From Amia ocellicauda (taxonomy: Eukaryota > Chordata > Actinopteri > Amiiformes > Amiidae), in NCBI RefSeq assembly GCF_036373705.1, contig NC_089869.1, positions 10,427,676 through 10,491,675 of the forward strand: 64,000 nucleotides of DNA, written 5' to 3'. Within the stretch, counting starts at the first letter, position 1. Each line of letters begins with the position of its first letter. Below are positions 35,801-46,300 of the stretch, in pieces. The translations under genes were made by a program, and so were the position numbers. The notes beneath the pieces were generated by a model. That model was not told where the DNA came from. It made no database searches and saw only the letters and a list, made by a program, of their open reading frames with translations.

Positions 35801-38750
35801 GGTTGGGCCAGGAAGAGGCCAACGTGGGGGGTGAGTGAGTCCCATTAAGCGTGTCTTTTGGAGAGGGAGATGCATCAGGTTGGTCAGGTTGAAGCGCCGT
35901 AATTGAGGTCACCTCACACTGCTCAGTTTCTTAATGCTTAGAAATCCCTTCCCCCCCACCATGTGATTTGAATCTGTCCTGAAAATGAACCTAATTAGGC
36001 AAATACAGTGGAAAGACTAATAGACACAATGTGGAGGTGAGCCTTCTGCCTGTGCTGTACACTGTTTTTCTCCTCTGAAACTGGGTGTAATGCACCCTGA
36101 TTGAAGCTTTGCTATCAGTGTATCTTGAGTTACACAGCTTGGCTCCCCGTCAATGTGAACAATGACTGCTTCTGTCTGTCACCGCTCCTTCCCAATTATT
36201 TTCACCCCTCGAGCTAAAAACAACAAAAAAGCGAGACCATGTGTATTTATCCCAGAGACGGGGGGAGGATGGGCAATGTATGCAGATTCTCAGAGAGGAG
36301 AGGGAGCCTGTTATATAAACCAGAGGAGACATCAGTTAGTCAGGTCTAAACTGACACCAATCAAGAGATTTTTGAGTGTCAGTCTGTCAAGGTGTATCAG
36401 GTGATTTGTGTGTGTGTGTGTCAGTGTCAGTCTGTTGGTGAGTAAGTCTGTGTGTCTGTCTGTAGGTGTCACATGAGAGCTATTGTGTCTGTGTGCATGC
36501 GTGCGTTTGTGAGAGAGCTCAGTTTCGGTCACCCCTCGGCTGTGATTCAGTTTTAGCCCGCACGCCTCTTATTGCTTTTCAGCCAAGAATGGGCAGATTC
36601 GATACCCAGACTCTGACAACTCTCCCCTCGAGTCCCCAGCCTCTGTTGAGCAACACAGGAAACGTGACATGCTGTCGCTCGGCTATTAGCACCTAAGGCC
36701 GTCTTAAGACTCTGACAGGGCGGTATTGGGAGATTTGGTGCAATCTTGCTGAGATAGGGAAACGCAGGCCGGGGTACACAGCTGTTGCCTAGTAACCAAG
36801 AGATCTTTATTTAGCCTTTTTTTTTTAAACAGATGTGTTCATATTTGCCAAGTTTCAGAAAGTGCAGGGGATGGAAGTACACAGATCAGGGCGGATGGAA
36901 AATGCATCCTGGGCAAACATGCTGGACAACCATCAGAGCCCTCAGGCAGGAGAGTGTAATGGTTTTATAGATGTGATCTAACTAATGCCTGCCTCTCTAG
37001 TGTGGACACAGTGCCATTCATATTCTGCATCCATAGCCCAGGATGTCAAGAACGTCCCCTTGAGAGCAGTTTTACAGAGACCTGAGGACACTGCCGGCAG
37101 GGCTAGGCCACAAACAACGCATCACAAACACAAGCTTTGGCTCGGTTCGGGGTTTGAGGAAATTATTTCAAACCTTTTGCGTGACGTCACATTCATCCCA
37201 GCTACGGAGATCACAGGAATGGAAACTGCAGGGTTACCTGTGCGCCTGCTTCCCCTGCACCGGGTGGCTGTGGTGTTGCTTTGTGTCAGAGTGGTTTTGC
37301 TGGTCTGGTGATTTAGTGTCACGAAGACACCTAACACTGTGCCTATGGGCCATAAAATGATTAAATCATAATACTGAGCTGCTTTGTCTTTCTTTTCTGG
37401 TAACCCAGTACAAAATGCTGGCGGCTCTTTCCAAAAAGGTCAAGCCCTCAGGAGAGGAGTGACTGGAGGAAGCAGGTTGAGCACACACTACAGGTGAGCC
37501 CTCACACCCCCAGGCCAATCCACACACTTCCTCCTTCCTCTGAAAGGCACACATGCTTCTTAATCTCTTCCTTGGTTGGGTTGTTTTTCCATTTTGGCAT
37601 CACGCCTCAGTCACAGACAATGCAAATGTATCCAGCCCCTTGTTGTCCTATTGTCTCCAGTAGCCATCACTTAATTACAACCTGAAAGTCTGTTATGCCC
37701 ACACCCTGACATAAAAAACACACAACCGGTGTACAGACTGGTTTGCGCAGTTCTAATAAAGGTCACTTTAATAAAGGTTCTTCAAAACAACAAGGAAAGG
37801 CTATTCGCAGTTCTAGGTTGATTACAGCGGGTGGAATTCCCAGACACCCCTTTATCAAGGATGATGTAATACTGTCTTAAGACTCCAGATATTCTAAACT
37901 TGGGCAAAAGAACCAGTTTTACAGAATGTGTTAATTTTAATGTTAACATTCAGTCAACCAAACATCTCTTGCCTTGTTTTACATACAGAAAACTCTCACC
38001 TATGAAATGTCATAGTGTGTAGACACAATATCATCATTACTTAAGCATGTTAGTGATAATATTGTGAAGGGAATTAGGGTAGTAAAATGACAGTACAATG
38101 TTTCCTGTGTATTCTCTTTCCAAATGGTTATTAAACATTTGTATATGCAAAATGTTGGTCAGGTTTCCAAAAGATTTCAAGAAGACTGCAGAATATGAAC
38201 TGCTAGCATGTAATATAGCGATCGGCCTCCTCATTTATAATGACAATGCATTCAATATTATTTTAATATGACACTAGCATCATTCTCAGAAGGACAATGT
38301 TAAATACTAAACTCATGGCACTGAAGCTTAATTATTAGACTGCAAAAATGGAAATTAGGATTACTGAACCCAAAGCAGGGTGGAAAACTATTGGAAAGTC
38401 TGAACATGATGCAATTTGATTGTTTTTGGCTTTATTAATCCAGATTATCACCTGGTACTGCACACACACCTTGGCCTATAAGTGCTCTGCCAGCAGGGTA
38501 GTGTAAATTCCTGTGGAGAGCTGTCACATGACGTGCAGAGAAATCCAACCCAGTATGATCCTAGGCGAGTTTGTCTGGTTTAACTAACTGGACGGGAGCG
38601 CTTCAGCACTGCGCCTCGCTTGACTCAAGAACGCCACATTATCAGGGCCAATGATGACGCATTCCCTTGTATTCTTTTCAGATCTTTTAATAAGTCGCAG
38701 ATCGTAAGCACCATGGTGCTACTGCCACACACTCATGCCCTCTCACTCAC

Positions 38751-38768
38751 AAAAAAAAAAAAAAAAAA
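38751..38768. repeat. Poly-A homopolymer (poly-T on the mrpl43 strand)
   Basis: Eighteen A on the plus strand. On the minus strand this is T18, about 30 nt past the mrpl43 AATAAA, where a U-rich downstream element is expected. Confidence 0.85.
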
Positions 38769-38799
38769 GACTTATGTTGTTGAACCAAAATCAGACAAC

Positions 38800-38805
38800 T
38801 TTATT
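38800..38805 (-). terminator. Candidate mrpl43 poly(A) signal
   Basis: TTTATT on the plus strand reads AATAAA on the minus strand, 720 nt downstream of the mrpl43 stop. It is followed within 32-50 nt by T18, a suitable U-rich element. It would give a 3' UTR of about 740 nt. Nearer weak signals cannot be excluded. Confidence 0.5.
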
Positions 38806-39010
38806 GTGCAGAAATGAGGAATGGATCATAGGGGAAAGAGATCATGGATGGTTGCCATAGAGAATTAAAAGAGAACCAAAATCTCAGCGAGGATATTTCT
38901 CGGTGTGGGAACCGGGCCCCTGCATAGTAAACGCACAGCAGGGCAGTGTGCAGACTGTAGGGAAACTGGGCCCCGTAGTCTGTTCCAGTGTATTGAGACA
39001 TCCTTCAGGT

Positions 39011-39206
39011 CAGGGCTGGCCAACCATGATCCAGAGAGCCAGAGTGACTTCTGATTTTGGTTATATCAGACTTGTTATCTACCTGACTGCTTCAATTTTG
39101 CTCAATTAGGCAAGTCAGTTATCATAAGTATTCAGCCATTGATGATCCAGAGAGGCCTACAATGCACAATTGTGGCTCTTTCCAGGAACAGTGTTGGCCA
39201 CCGCTG
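39011..39206. mobile_element. MITE with CAGGGCTGGCCAACC-type termini
   Basis: The left end CAGGGCTGGCCAACCATGATCC and the reverse complement of the right end, CAGCGGTGGCCAACACTGTTCC, are imperfect inverted repeats about 196 bp apart. The type, beginning CAGxGGTGGCCAAC, is common in fish genomes. No target duplication was evident. It lies within the presumed mrpl43 3' UTR. Confidence 0.6.
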
Positions 39207-39524
39207 AAAACAATATGTAGGTGTAGTTTGGGACCCTCTGAAAGGGCATGCTTTTCCACATTATAGATAGGAATTACCATTGAGGAGAAAACAAAACAAA
39301 AGACTTGTCCAATCCCCAATTCCAACACACCGAACTCACGTGCTGAGAAACACTGGAAGCTTCCCCTTCTTCAGAGGGAATCCGTCATCAGCCTGTTTGT
39401 TGTCTCTCAGCAGCCTGCAGATCGTGTACAGCTCTCTTCAGCGCTCAGGTGGGCCGAGGCGCTGGTTGTGTATGGGGTCTCGGGGGTGAGTCTCTCGGCT
39501 CTCTCTCCCCGAGGTGACAGCCGT

Positions 39525-41393
39525 CTACTGTGGGGCAGTCTTCGAGGCGGGGGGCCCGGCCTGGCCATCCTGCGGGTGCAGCAGCCCCAGTGAAGGGGGC
39601 CGGTTGGTGAAGGGGTGCCACTGGCCCTGGATGCTGGGGCTGTCGCTGTGGAAGGGCTTGCGGATGCGGATCACCTCAAGCCCCGACTGGCTGGCCAGCT
39701 TTCTGACCAGCTGGGCAATCTCCTGGGCCGACTTGCTGGTCACGGCCTCCTCCTTCACACTGCCGTTCACTGCAGGGAAACACAGAGCTCAAGTGAGCAG
39801 CTGCACACAACACCCCGGACAACTGACGCATTAAATACAAGGCGCTCTTCCCTTAGCTAACCCTTTGAATTCAGTGTGTTGAAGTGAGCAGCTTTGTGCA
39901 TCACTCAAACTCCATGGCACCCTGAAACCACTGTAGGGGGAAACTGAAGTCCACAATGTTTTGTGGGTACAACATCTAGAGTATATCAACTTATTTTGAG
40001 ACATCGGCAATACAAAATGTGAAAATGTAAAACCCGCCGGAACACACTACACACGGTCCACTAGGACTGGAGTCTGACAGCCTTGTATTAAACTGTGTGC
40101 GATTGTATTTCCACTCCCTGTAAGATGAAGCTCTGTGCAGGCTGGTGCCAGTTCATCTCCTCACCTGCTTTATAAGAGCAGTGCTTATTGGTTGGAACCT
40201 GAACAACAGAAGCAGAAGCCTTACAACAGAGTTATGGGTGATGTAACAAACCTTTAACAAGAGTTGGCCTTGACAGCTCTGCAAATATTGACTAAAGGCC
40301 GTTCATGATACACACAACAAAGAATGCCTGCCTGCTTGCCACAGCGACCCCTCCTATTGGCCAGGCCAGCCTCCATAGGATAGGCATTGGCATGTGTGGC
40401 AGTGGTCTGTGGGTGGCTGTGTTGCCACGTCTCCATCGCTGCCAACTGACAATCTACCTGTGTGACTCCGTACTGATGCCCAAGATGGCAGCACATTCTC
40501 ACTAGGGCGAGATCTCAAAGTACTGTGCGTTGGTATTCAAATATCATCACTATCAGCCCATATCAGGCTCCCCAAGATGTTTGCACTTGCTCCGATCTAC
40601 AGCTTCTCTTTTCCATGTCATGCCTGAAAAGTGTATGATTTTGTCCATCTTTGATCTGTTCCTTTTGCCATGTGAAAATATCAACTTAAATCTATAACAG
40701 AGTTCAGCAGGATTGAGAAACAAAGCATTGTGGACACGGCAGGGCCAAAAGAAGGAAGCTCTATATTGGAGGGGTGAAGACATGCAGACTGGCTGTTGTG
40801 TGTGAGTGTGTGGCACCACCTAGTGGATTTCAAATGGCAAGCCTTCACCACAGTTTAAAACCGTGGATTTAAAGGGCCAGTGACATCTGGGGTTCTTCTT
40901 CTCAAGTCACTTTAGGAAATGACATGGTTCACCACTGGTTTGTATTCCACCATGAGCTCTTAAATAGTTAATCCACCTCATTATCTACTCACTGAGTCTC
41001 CATTGCCATAATTCCCAGGGATGATGCTGGGCTCTGGACCACAAACTGATGGATGCATGAATGGTTTACTAAATAAATTATTTCTGGATGTCTTCCACTA
41101 CAATGTCACTACTATCGCTTTCCTCTACTATTAATACCACTGTGGTTACGTTTCCAGGACACCAAATTACTGGATATTTTCCAGAAATGTGCATTCTGGA
41201 GGACAGTTTTTAAACTATTCCTTTTTTATATTTGTTTAGTGTGTATCTGTGCAGGTGTGAGGAGGTGTTCAGTCTCATCACTCACGGTACTCTGCCACAA
41301 TCTTGGGAGTTGTGCGGCTCTGAGGGCTGACATAGACCACGATCCCTGGGTTCTGCTTGGCAAAATCCACCACCCCCTCCTCGATAAACTCTC

Positions 41394-41436
<43 letters not shown>

Positions 41437-42068
41437 ATAAACTCAAGAGGGATCAGTCAAAACAGGGTGAGCATGCCTCTCCGCTTAAAGACAAAGAGAT
41501 TAGGGATGGTATCAGATGGGCTCCTTTTAAACTTAATATACAATTCTTTTTCTGTATTGTAGACAGTTATAAATACAAATTAAAGTGACACCATTCATAG
41601 AAATAAAGTGTCAATAATGAATGTTTCTGCTTGTGTGCTCTTTCATATTTTGCACATCAACAACGATCATGAAATAAACATGTTTATTATTTAGGTGGAG
41701 ACAACGATAATAATAATAAAATCATCATCATGGGACAATTGTCAAACAAGGAAACACTTCATAGTTTTCGTTGCTATTGGCCTCTAAATGACTTCCTGAC
41801 CTGATTTATCATATCTAGTAACATTTTATAAACGGAAAACCGGGAAAAGCATCAACAGTCTTTTACTGTTGGGTTATTCAGAAAACAGAGCTTGGTTTCA
41901 CTGGGCTCTTGTGTGCCTGTATGGACGCTAATCTTACCTGGTTCCCAGAGAACCGGGTCCGTCCTTTGAAAACACCAGAGACACCCGCTTGAGCTGACAG
42001 ACATAGCGGCCCACGCCGTTCTGCAGCACGCTGCGGAGGAAGCGGCTGGCGGTGCCCCTGGAGGTCAT
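39525..42068 (-). CDS. mrpl43: Mitochondrial large ribosomal subunit protein mL43
   Basis: Three minus-strand exons: 42068-41938, 41392-41286 and 39769-39525, total 483 nt, 160 residues; human MRPL43 is about 159. The protein begins [20 protein letters not shown], followed by [25 protein letters not shown] and VAEYLNGSVKEE. It ends in the block [20 protein letters not shown], which is nearly identical to vertebrate mL43. The family has a thioredoxin-like L51/S25/CI-B8 fold and works in the large subunit of the mitoribosome. Splice borders are GT-AG with matching phases (AG|A and C|TG). The acceptor of exon 2 lies directly against a (CT)n microsatellite. The start ATG is the one matching the family N-terminus and lies close to the shared promoter with twnk. 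Confidence 0.96.
41395..41433. repeat. (AG)n microsatellite, the CT pyrimidine tract of mrpl43 intron 1
   Basis: About nineteen AG units on the plus strand. On the transcribed strand this is an uninterrupted (CT)n run that ends directly at the TAG acceptor of mrpl43 exon 2 (AG at 41394-41393). The tract therefore doubles as the splice-site polypyrimidine tract. Confidence 0.95.
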
Positions 42069-42468
42069 GCTCAAACACCGATATCTGCGGCAATTTCAAC
42101 GCCGATCATTTATAAACACTTAGTGGGGACGTGCGAGAGCTTGACCCTGGGAGGACATGTGCAGAAGTCGGCACGCCGGGAAACAAATCCGACTAGATAC
42201 AAGCAATGCTGTCTGTACGGGACCCAGGCAGTTGTTGTTTCAAATTAAAGGGAATAAACGATGTTGAATTGAAATGAAAACAAACAAAAAAAACCAAGTA
42301 AGAAACATGGATTTGTAAACTGTTTATTGAGCTATAAAAGTGAATTCCAGTGCCGGGTATGTTTTTGTCGGTATCCCGGGCGGAACTCATGTAGCGCTTT
42401 GTTGCACCCGGGTTTATTTTGCAGCGCAGGCGCGTGGTGGCAGAGCTGCGCGCGAGCTGGGATAACAG
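42069..42468. promoter_or_regulatory. Probable bidirectional mrpl43-twnk promoter and twnk 5' UTR exon
   Basis: The interval lies between the mrpl43 start codon (42068, minus) and a good splice donor (AACAG|GTAACT, exon end 42468, plus). It is richer in GC and CpG than its surroundings and has no clear TATA box. GCGCAGGCGCG at 42424-42434 matches the NRF-1 palindrome YGCGCAYGCGCR at ten of twelve positions. The segment from about 42420 to 42468 is a likely non-coding first exon of twnk, spliced to 43281. In mammals MRPL43 and TWNK are also head to head. The transcription starts are inferred. Confidence 0.6.
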
Positions 42469-42879
42469 GTAACTTTGTGTTCTAACGATAATTAACCATA
42501 ATGATAAATACTCCCAAATATTACAGTAATACACAGCATTAATGATGCTATATAATATACATAGTATGTTTTATATCCAGTCGTAGCTAGAGTAGACAAA
42601 ACAGTAAGTTACCTCTAGTATTTCGAGTGTAGTTCGTACGACATTGTGAAACGCTGCATGTCATTATTTTAAATCATGTAGATTAAAATCCTTCAAAATT
42701 ACACATAATCCCAGTCGCCTGCAAATTCCCTTCAAAATAATAATATTGATTATGCTACTTAATGCATACGATGAACAGTTTATTACTGTGCAGTGCTAAC
42801 GGGGCGCTATGGGTCTGTTAGAAATAACTGTCTTGTCTATTTCCACACCTGCTGGAAGAGTTATCCGTTTTTCACTATA

Positions 42880-43102
42880 CATTGCCTATATATGTCAACA
42901 CCCCCTTTCAGTTTTTTCACCTTCTGTTGCCTTATAAATAAAATGCATTGCAATATTTTTTATTTAACAATAACACTTTTTTCCCATAACAGTATGTTGT
43001 GTAAAGAAGTGGGGAAAAAAATCTAATTGAAATGCATGAAAATCTGAGGCACTGACGCAACAAAATGTGAATAAAGGGGGTGTAGACTTTCTACCGGCAC
43101 TG
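42880..43102. mobile_element. Tc1/mariner-type MITE in the twnk 5' intron
   Basis: The 223-bp element is flanked by TA (42878-42879 and 43103-43104). The left end CATTGCCTATATATGTCAAC and, reversed, the right end CAGTGCCGGTAGAAAGTCTA continue into a shared ACACCCCCTTT and CACxTTxTGTTGC, so the inverted repeats extend about 50 bp. There is no transposase. It lies in the inferred intron between the twnk 5' UTR exon and the first coding exon. Confidence 0.85.
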
Positions 43103-43280
43103 TATATATTAAGGACGAGTGTCGCAGGGGTATTTTTTCATATTTTCAGTCTAGTCTCCATGATTCTTAATATTTGGGCTGTATTAGTAAGTGTTTCTGA
43201 ATGTCCAGTAGGATAAACACATTTTTTTAGGCTATATCATTCCTGTGCTTAAATGAATGCCTTCTCTTTTCCATTGTCAG

Positions 43281-43314
43281 ATTCAGGATGTCCATTTGTC
43301 GGTAGCTGGGGCCA
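43281..43314 (+). promoter_or_regulatory. twnk 5' leader segment with a five-codon upstream ORF
   Basis: The exon starts at 43281 after CCATTGTCAG. Within it, ATG at 43288 opens a short frame, MSICR, ending at TAG 43303-43305, ten bases before the main ATG at 43315. Such short upstream frames can lower initiation at the main start; whether this one does is unknown. Confidence 0.6.
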
Positions 43315-46300
43315 ATGCTGTGGGTCAGTTTGTTGTTGAAGAGGCCGGCCTGTTTCCTTCGGGTGGTGGGCTCCAGGAGCTTCCCCCACCTCAGGCTCAC
43401 CTCAGCGGCCCTGCTACCTGCCAGCCACCCCCGTCCAGCCCCGTTGCTGCTGCTGCGGCCCCTGCTCCCGGAGGTTGGGTTTCTCAGCCACCGCCGGAGC
43501 TTTAAAAAGGACCTCAAGTCCACTGTGGACCTGCCTGTGACCCCGGTGAACGTCACGGACATCAAACACTATCTGCGGTCCAAGAATATCCCCTTCCACG
43601 ATGGCTACAGCTGCCTGCACACCCCCAGTGTCTTCAGGCCTGGCTCTGAGGGAGCGGAGAAGGGCGGCTACACCCTGTTCATTGACAAGACCACGGGGCA
43701 GTTCCTGTGCACCGAGACGCTGGTGGAGGGGAGCTGGGAGGACCTGCAGGACTGCGTGGAGGTGATGCAGAACGAGGGCCGGGAGTCCCTCAGCCCGGGC
43801 GTCCTGTTGGGCTACTCCGAGAGTGAGGAGGAGCAGGGGGAGCGAGCGCTGGAGTGCAGCGAGGTCCAGAGGATCTGGGCCAGCTCGGTGCCGCTCTCCG
43901 ACCTGCCCGACGAGGAGGAAACCCACCTGGTCAAGACGATGTTTGGAATAGGCAAGATCTCCAGTCTCACCCTGAAAAAGTTTGGGGTTCGTTTCTTTAA
44001 GCCCACCAAGAGCTTGGTCTTCCCCTGGCTGTCCGGCAGGGACTCCAGCCTGAGGGGGCTCAAGCTGCTGACTGCGCAGTGCCTGGGGGACGGCAAGGTG
44101 GTCTACACCGAAGCCACCCTCCCCAGGCCAGCCGCCTTCCACAACCTGTTCGGGCTGCACCTGGTGGCCCGCAAAGACTCGGAGGTGGTGTTGACGGGCC
44201 GGGAGGTGGACACGCTGGCCGTTAGCCAGGCCACGGGGTTGCCCAGTCTGGCCTTGCCCCGTGGGGTGAGTTGCCTGCCCCCGGTGCTGCTGCCCTACTT
44301 GGAGCAGTTCAAGAAGGTCACGCTGTGGCTCGGAGGGGACATGCGCTCCTGGGAGGCTTCCAAGCTGTTCTCCCGCAAGCTGGGCCTGAAGCGCTGCTCC
44401 CTGGTGCGGCCCGGGGACACCCAGCCCTGCCCCAGCGATGCCCTGGCAGCGGGCAAGAGCCTCGGCCGCATCCTCAAGACAGCCATCCCGGCCGCCCACA
44501 AGTCCATCGTGTCCTTCAGGCAGCTGCGCGAAGACGTTTATGGGGAGCTGGCCAATAAGGAGCAGGTGGCTGGGGTTAAGTGGGCCCGATTCCCCGAGCT
44601 CAACAAGATCCTCAAAGGCCACCGCAAGGGAGAGCTGACTGTCTTCACAGGTAAGAGGATGGGGCAGCACTCTGAGTTTACATGGGAGAAAATCCTGCCA
44701 CACTGCAAAGTTTGTTTCCAGGATTAGAGGTTTTATTATTATTATTTGTATTATTATATGTAATGGTAATCGTATGTAAAGAATGTTGTTATTGTTAACA
44801 GTAGAGATATTGGTGTCCTATCTCTGTACAGTAAGATGTCTTCATGGGAAAAGTACTGCTTGGTTAGTTTATTTGGGGGGTAATGTGTTAAAGCAAGACT
44901 CTGTTGTTGATCAAACAGAAATTGAAATGTTCTGGAAAAGGACGATAAGATGTGCGTGAAAAGTCTGACTTAGTGGTATCACAGCTAAATTGAATATTCA
45001 CTTTGAACAGGTGATTATATTGAAATATGTGGGTATTGGAGAGAGTGGGAGGGAGGTGAGGTGGCTGGCATTGCAGGGCTGGGTAGTGTGGAAAAAGACA
45101 CTTAGGTGGCGTGGAAGACGTAAGTGATGGTTTTGAGTCACAGCATCTGATTGTGGCAGTTGCTTCAGCTGGCCTGTGAGCAACACCATACATCTGTCTC
45201 TCGTTCCCTTTGTGTCTCTGTCTTTCTCTCTCTCTTTCTGTGAATCTCTCTCGCTGTGCCTATCGCTGTCTCTCTCACTCTCTCTGTCTCTCTCCCCGCA
45301 GGCCCCACGGGCAGTGGGAAGACCACCTTCATCAGCGAGTGCGCCCTGGACCTGTGCATGCAGGGCGTCAGCACCCTGTGGGGCAGCTTCGAGATCAACA
45401 ACGTGCGGCTGGCGAAGATCATGCTCACCCAGTTCGCCATGCAGCGGCTGGAGGACAGTCTGGACCAGTACGACACCTGGGCCGACAAGTTCGAGGACCT
45501 GCCGCTGTACTTCATGACCTTCCACGGCCAGCAGAACATCCGGTCAGTGGTCCGGTGGCGGGCGCTGTCACAGGCTGGAGAGGGTCAGGCCCGATTTCCC
45601 CTCTGCTCAGAGCAGGGGTTGGGTGACACTAAGTGGGGACAGCGTTCTGTTCTCAAGCAGGGGTTGTTTGGCTACCTCCATTGTTTTTAGAGCTCCTCCC
45701 TTGAAACTAAGCAAGTCTCTGTCTTTGAGTGGCCTTTTTCTGATACTTTATCATTTTCAATAGACATCGTGAGTCCTGTTTGCACAGCTGTTTTGGAGCC
45801 AAATAATCAGCAACTACAGAAATATTGGATGACATTATAAAGGGAATTTGAATGCAGTGTTAAAGTGTGTGGAAAGAGATGTGATTTCCCTGCTGATGTC
45901 TGTCTGTCTCTCTGTGCAGGACTGTGCTGGACACAATGCACCACGCAGTGTATGTGTATGACATCAGCCACGTGGTCATCGATAACCTACAGTTCATGAT
46001 GGGTCAGGAGAACCTGTCTGTAGACAAGTAAGAGACACCTTGTACAACCTCCCCTACACACACACACACACACACACAGGGTGACCTTTTGCTACAGCGC
46101 TTATTGAACATGCCTTTTATTTGTATTACTCTTTGTGTGTTTGACTTCATTGTTGATCAGTGTGTTTAGATGTGTGTGTGTGTGTTAAGAGGTCGACCGA
46201 TAGTGGATTTTCAAAACCGATACCGATAATTAGGGTGGGGGGAAAGCCGATTTCCGATTATTATTTTTCTTTATCAATAAAATCAATATATTGTATACAA

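Larger units (their letters stand above)
29750..38750. other. Gene-poor interval between sema4g and mrpl43
   Basis: About 9 kb with no supportable coding gene. It contains a TAA-type microsatellite (29808-29838), an ATT/AGT-rich stretch (32626-32700), a degenerate L2/V-SINE-like tail (about 32750-32800), GT repeats (36405-36422) and scattered short open frames. One exon-like segment (about 32911-32959) has good splice borders but no partner. In mammals the SEMA4G and MRPL43 3' ends are close or overlapping, so this gap is larger than expected. Confidence 0.6.

Noticed and set aside
41395..41433. AG repeat considered as a possible CRISPR-like or satellite array
   Set aside because: It is a simple dinucleotide repeat without spacers.
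43414..44703. 429-codon open frame on the minus strand opposite twnk exon 1
   Set aside because: It lies exactly antisense to a GC-rich, well-conserved coding exon. Such exons often leave the opposite frame open. It has no start context, no family resemblance and Gln/Gly/Leu-rich low-complexity wording.
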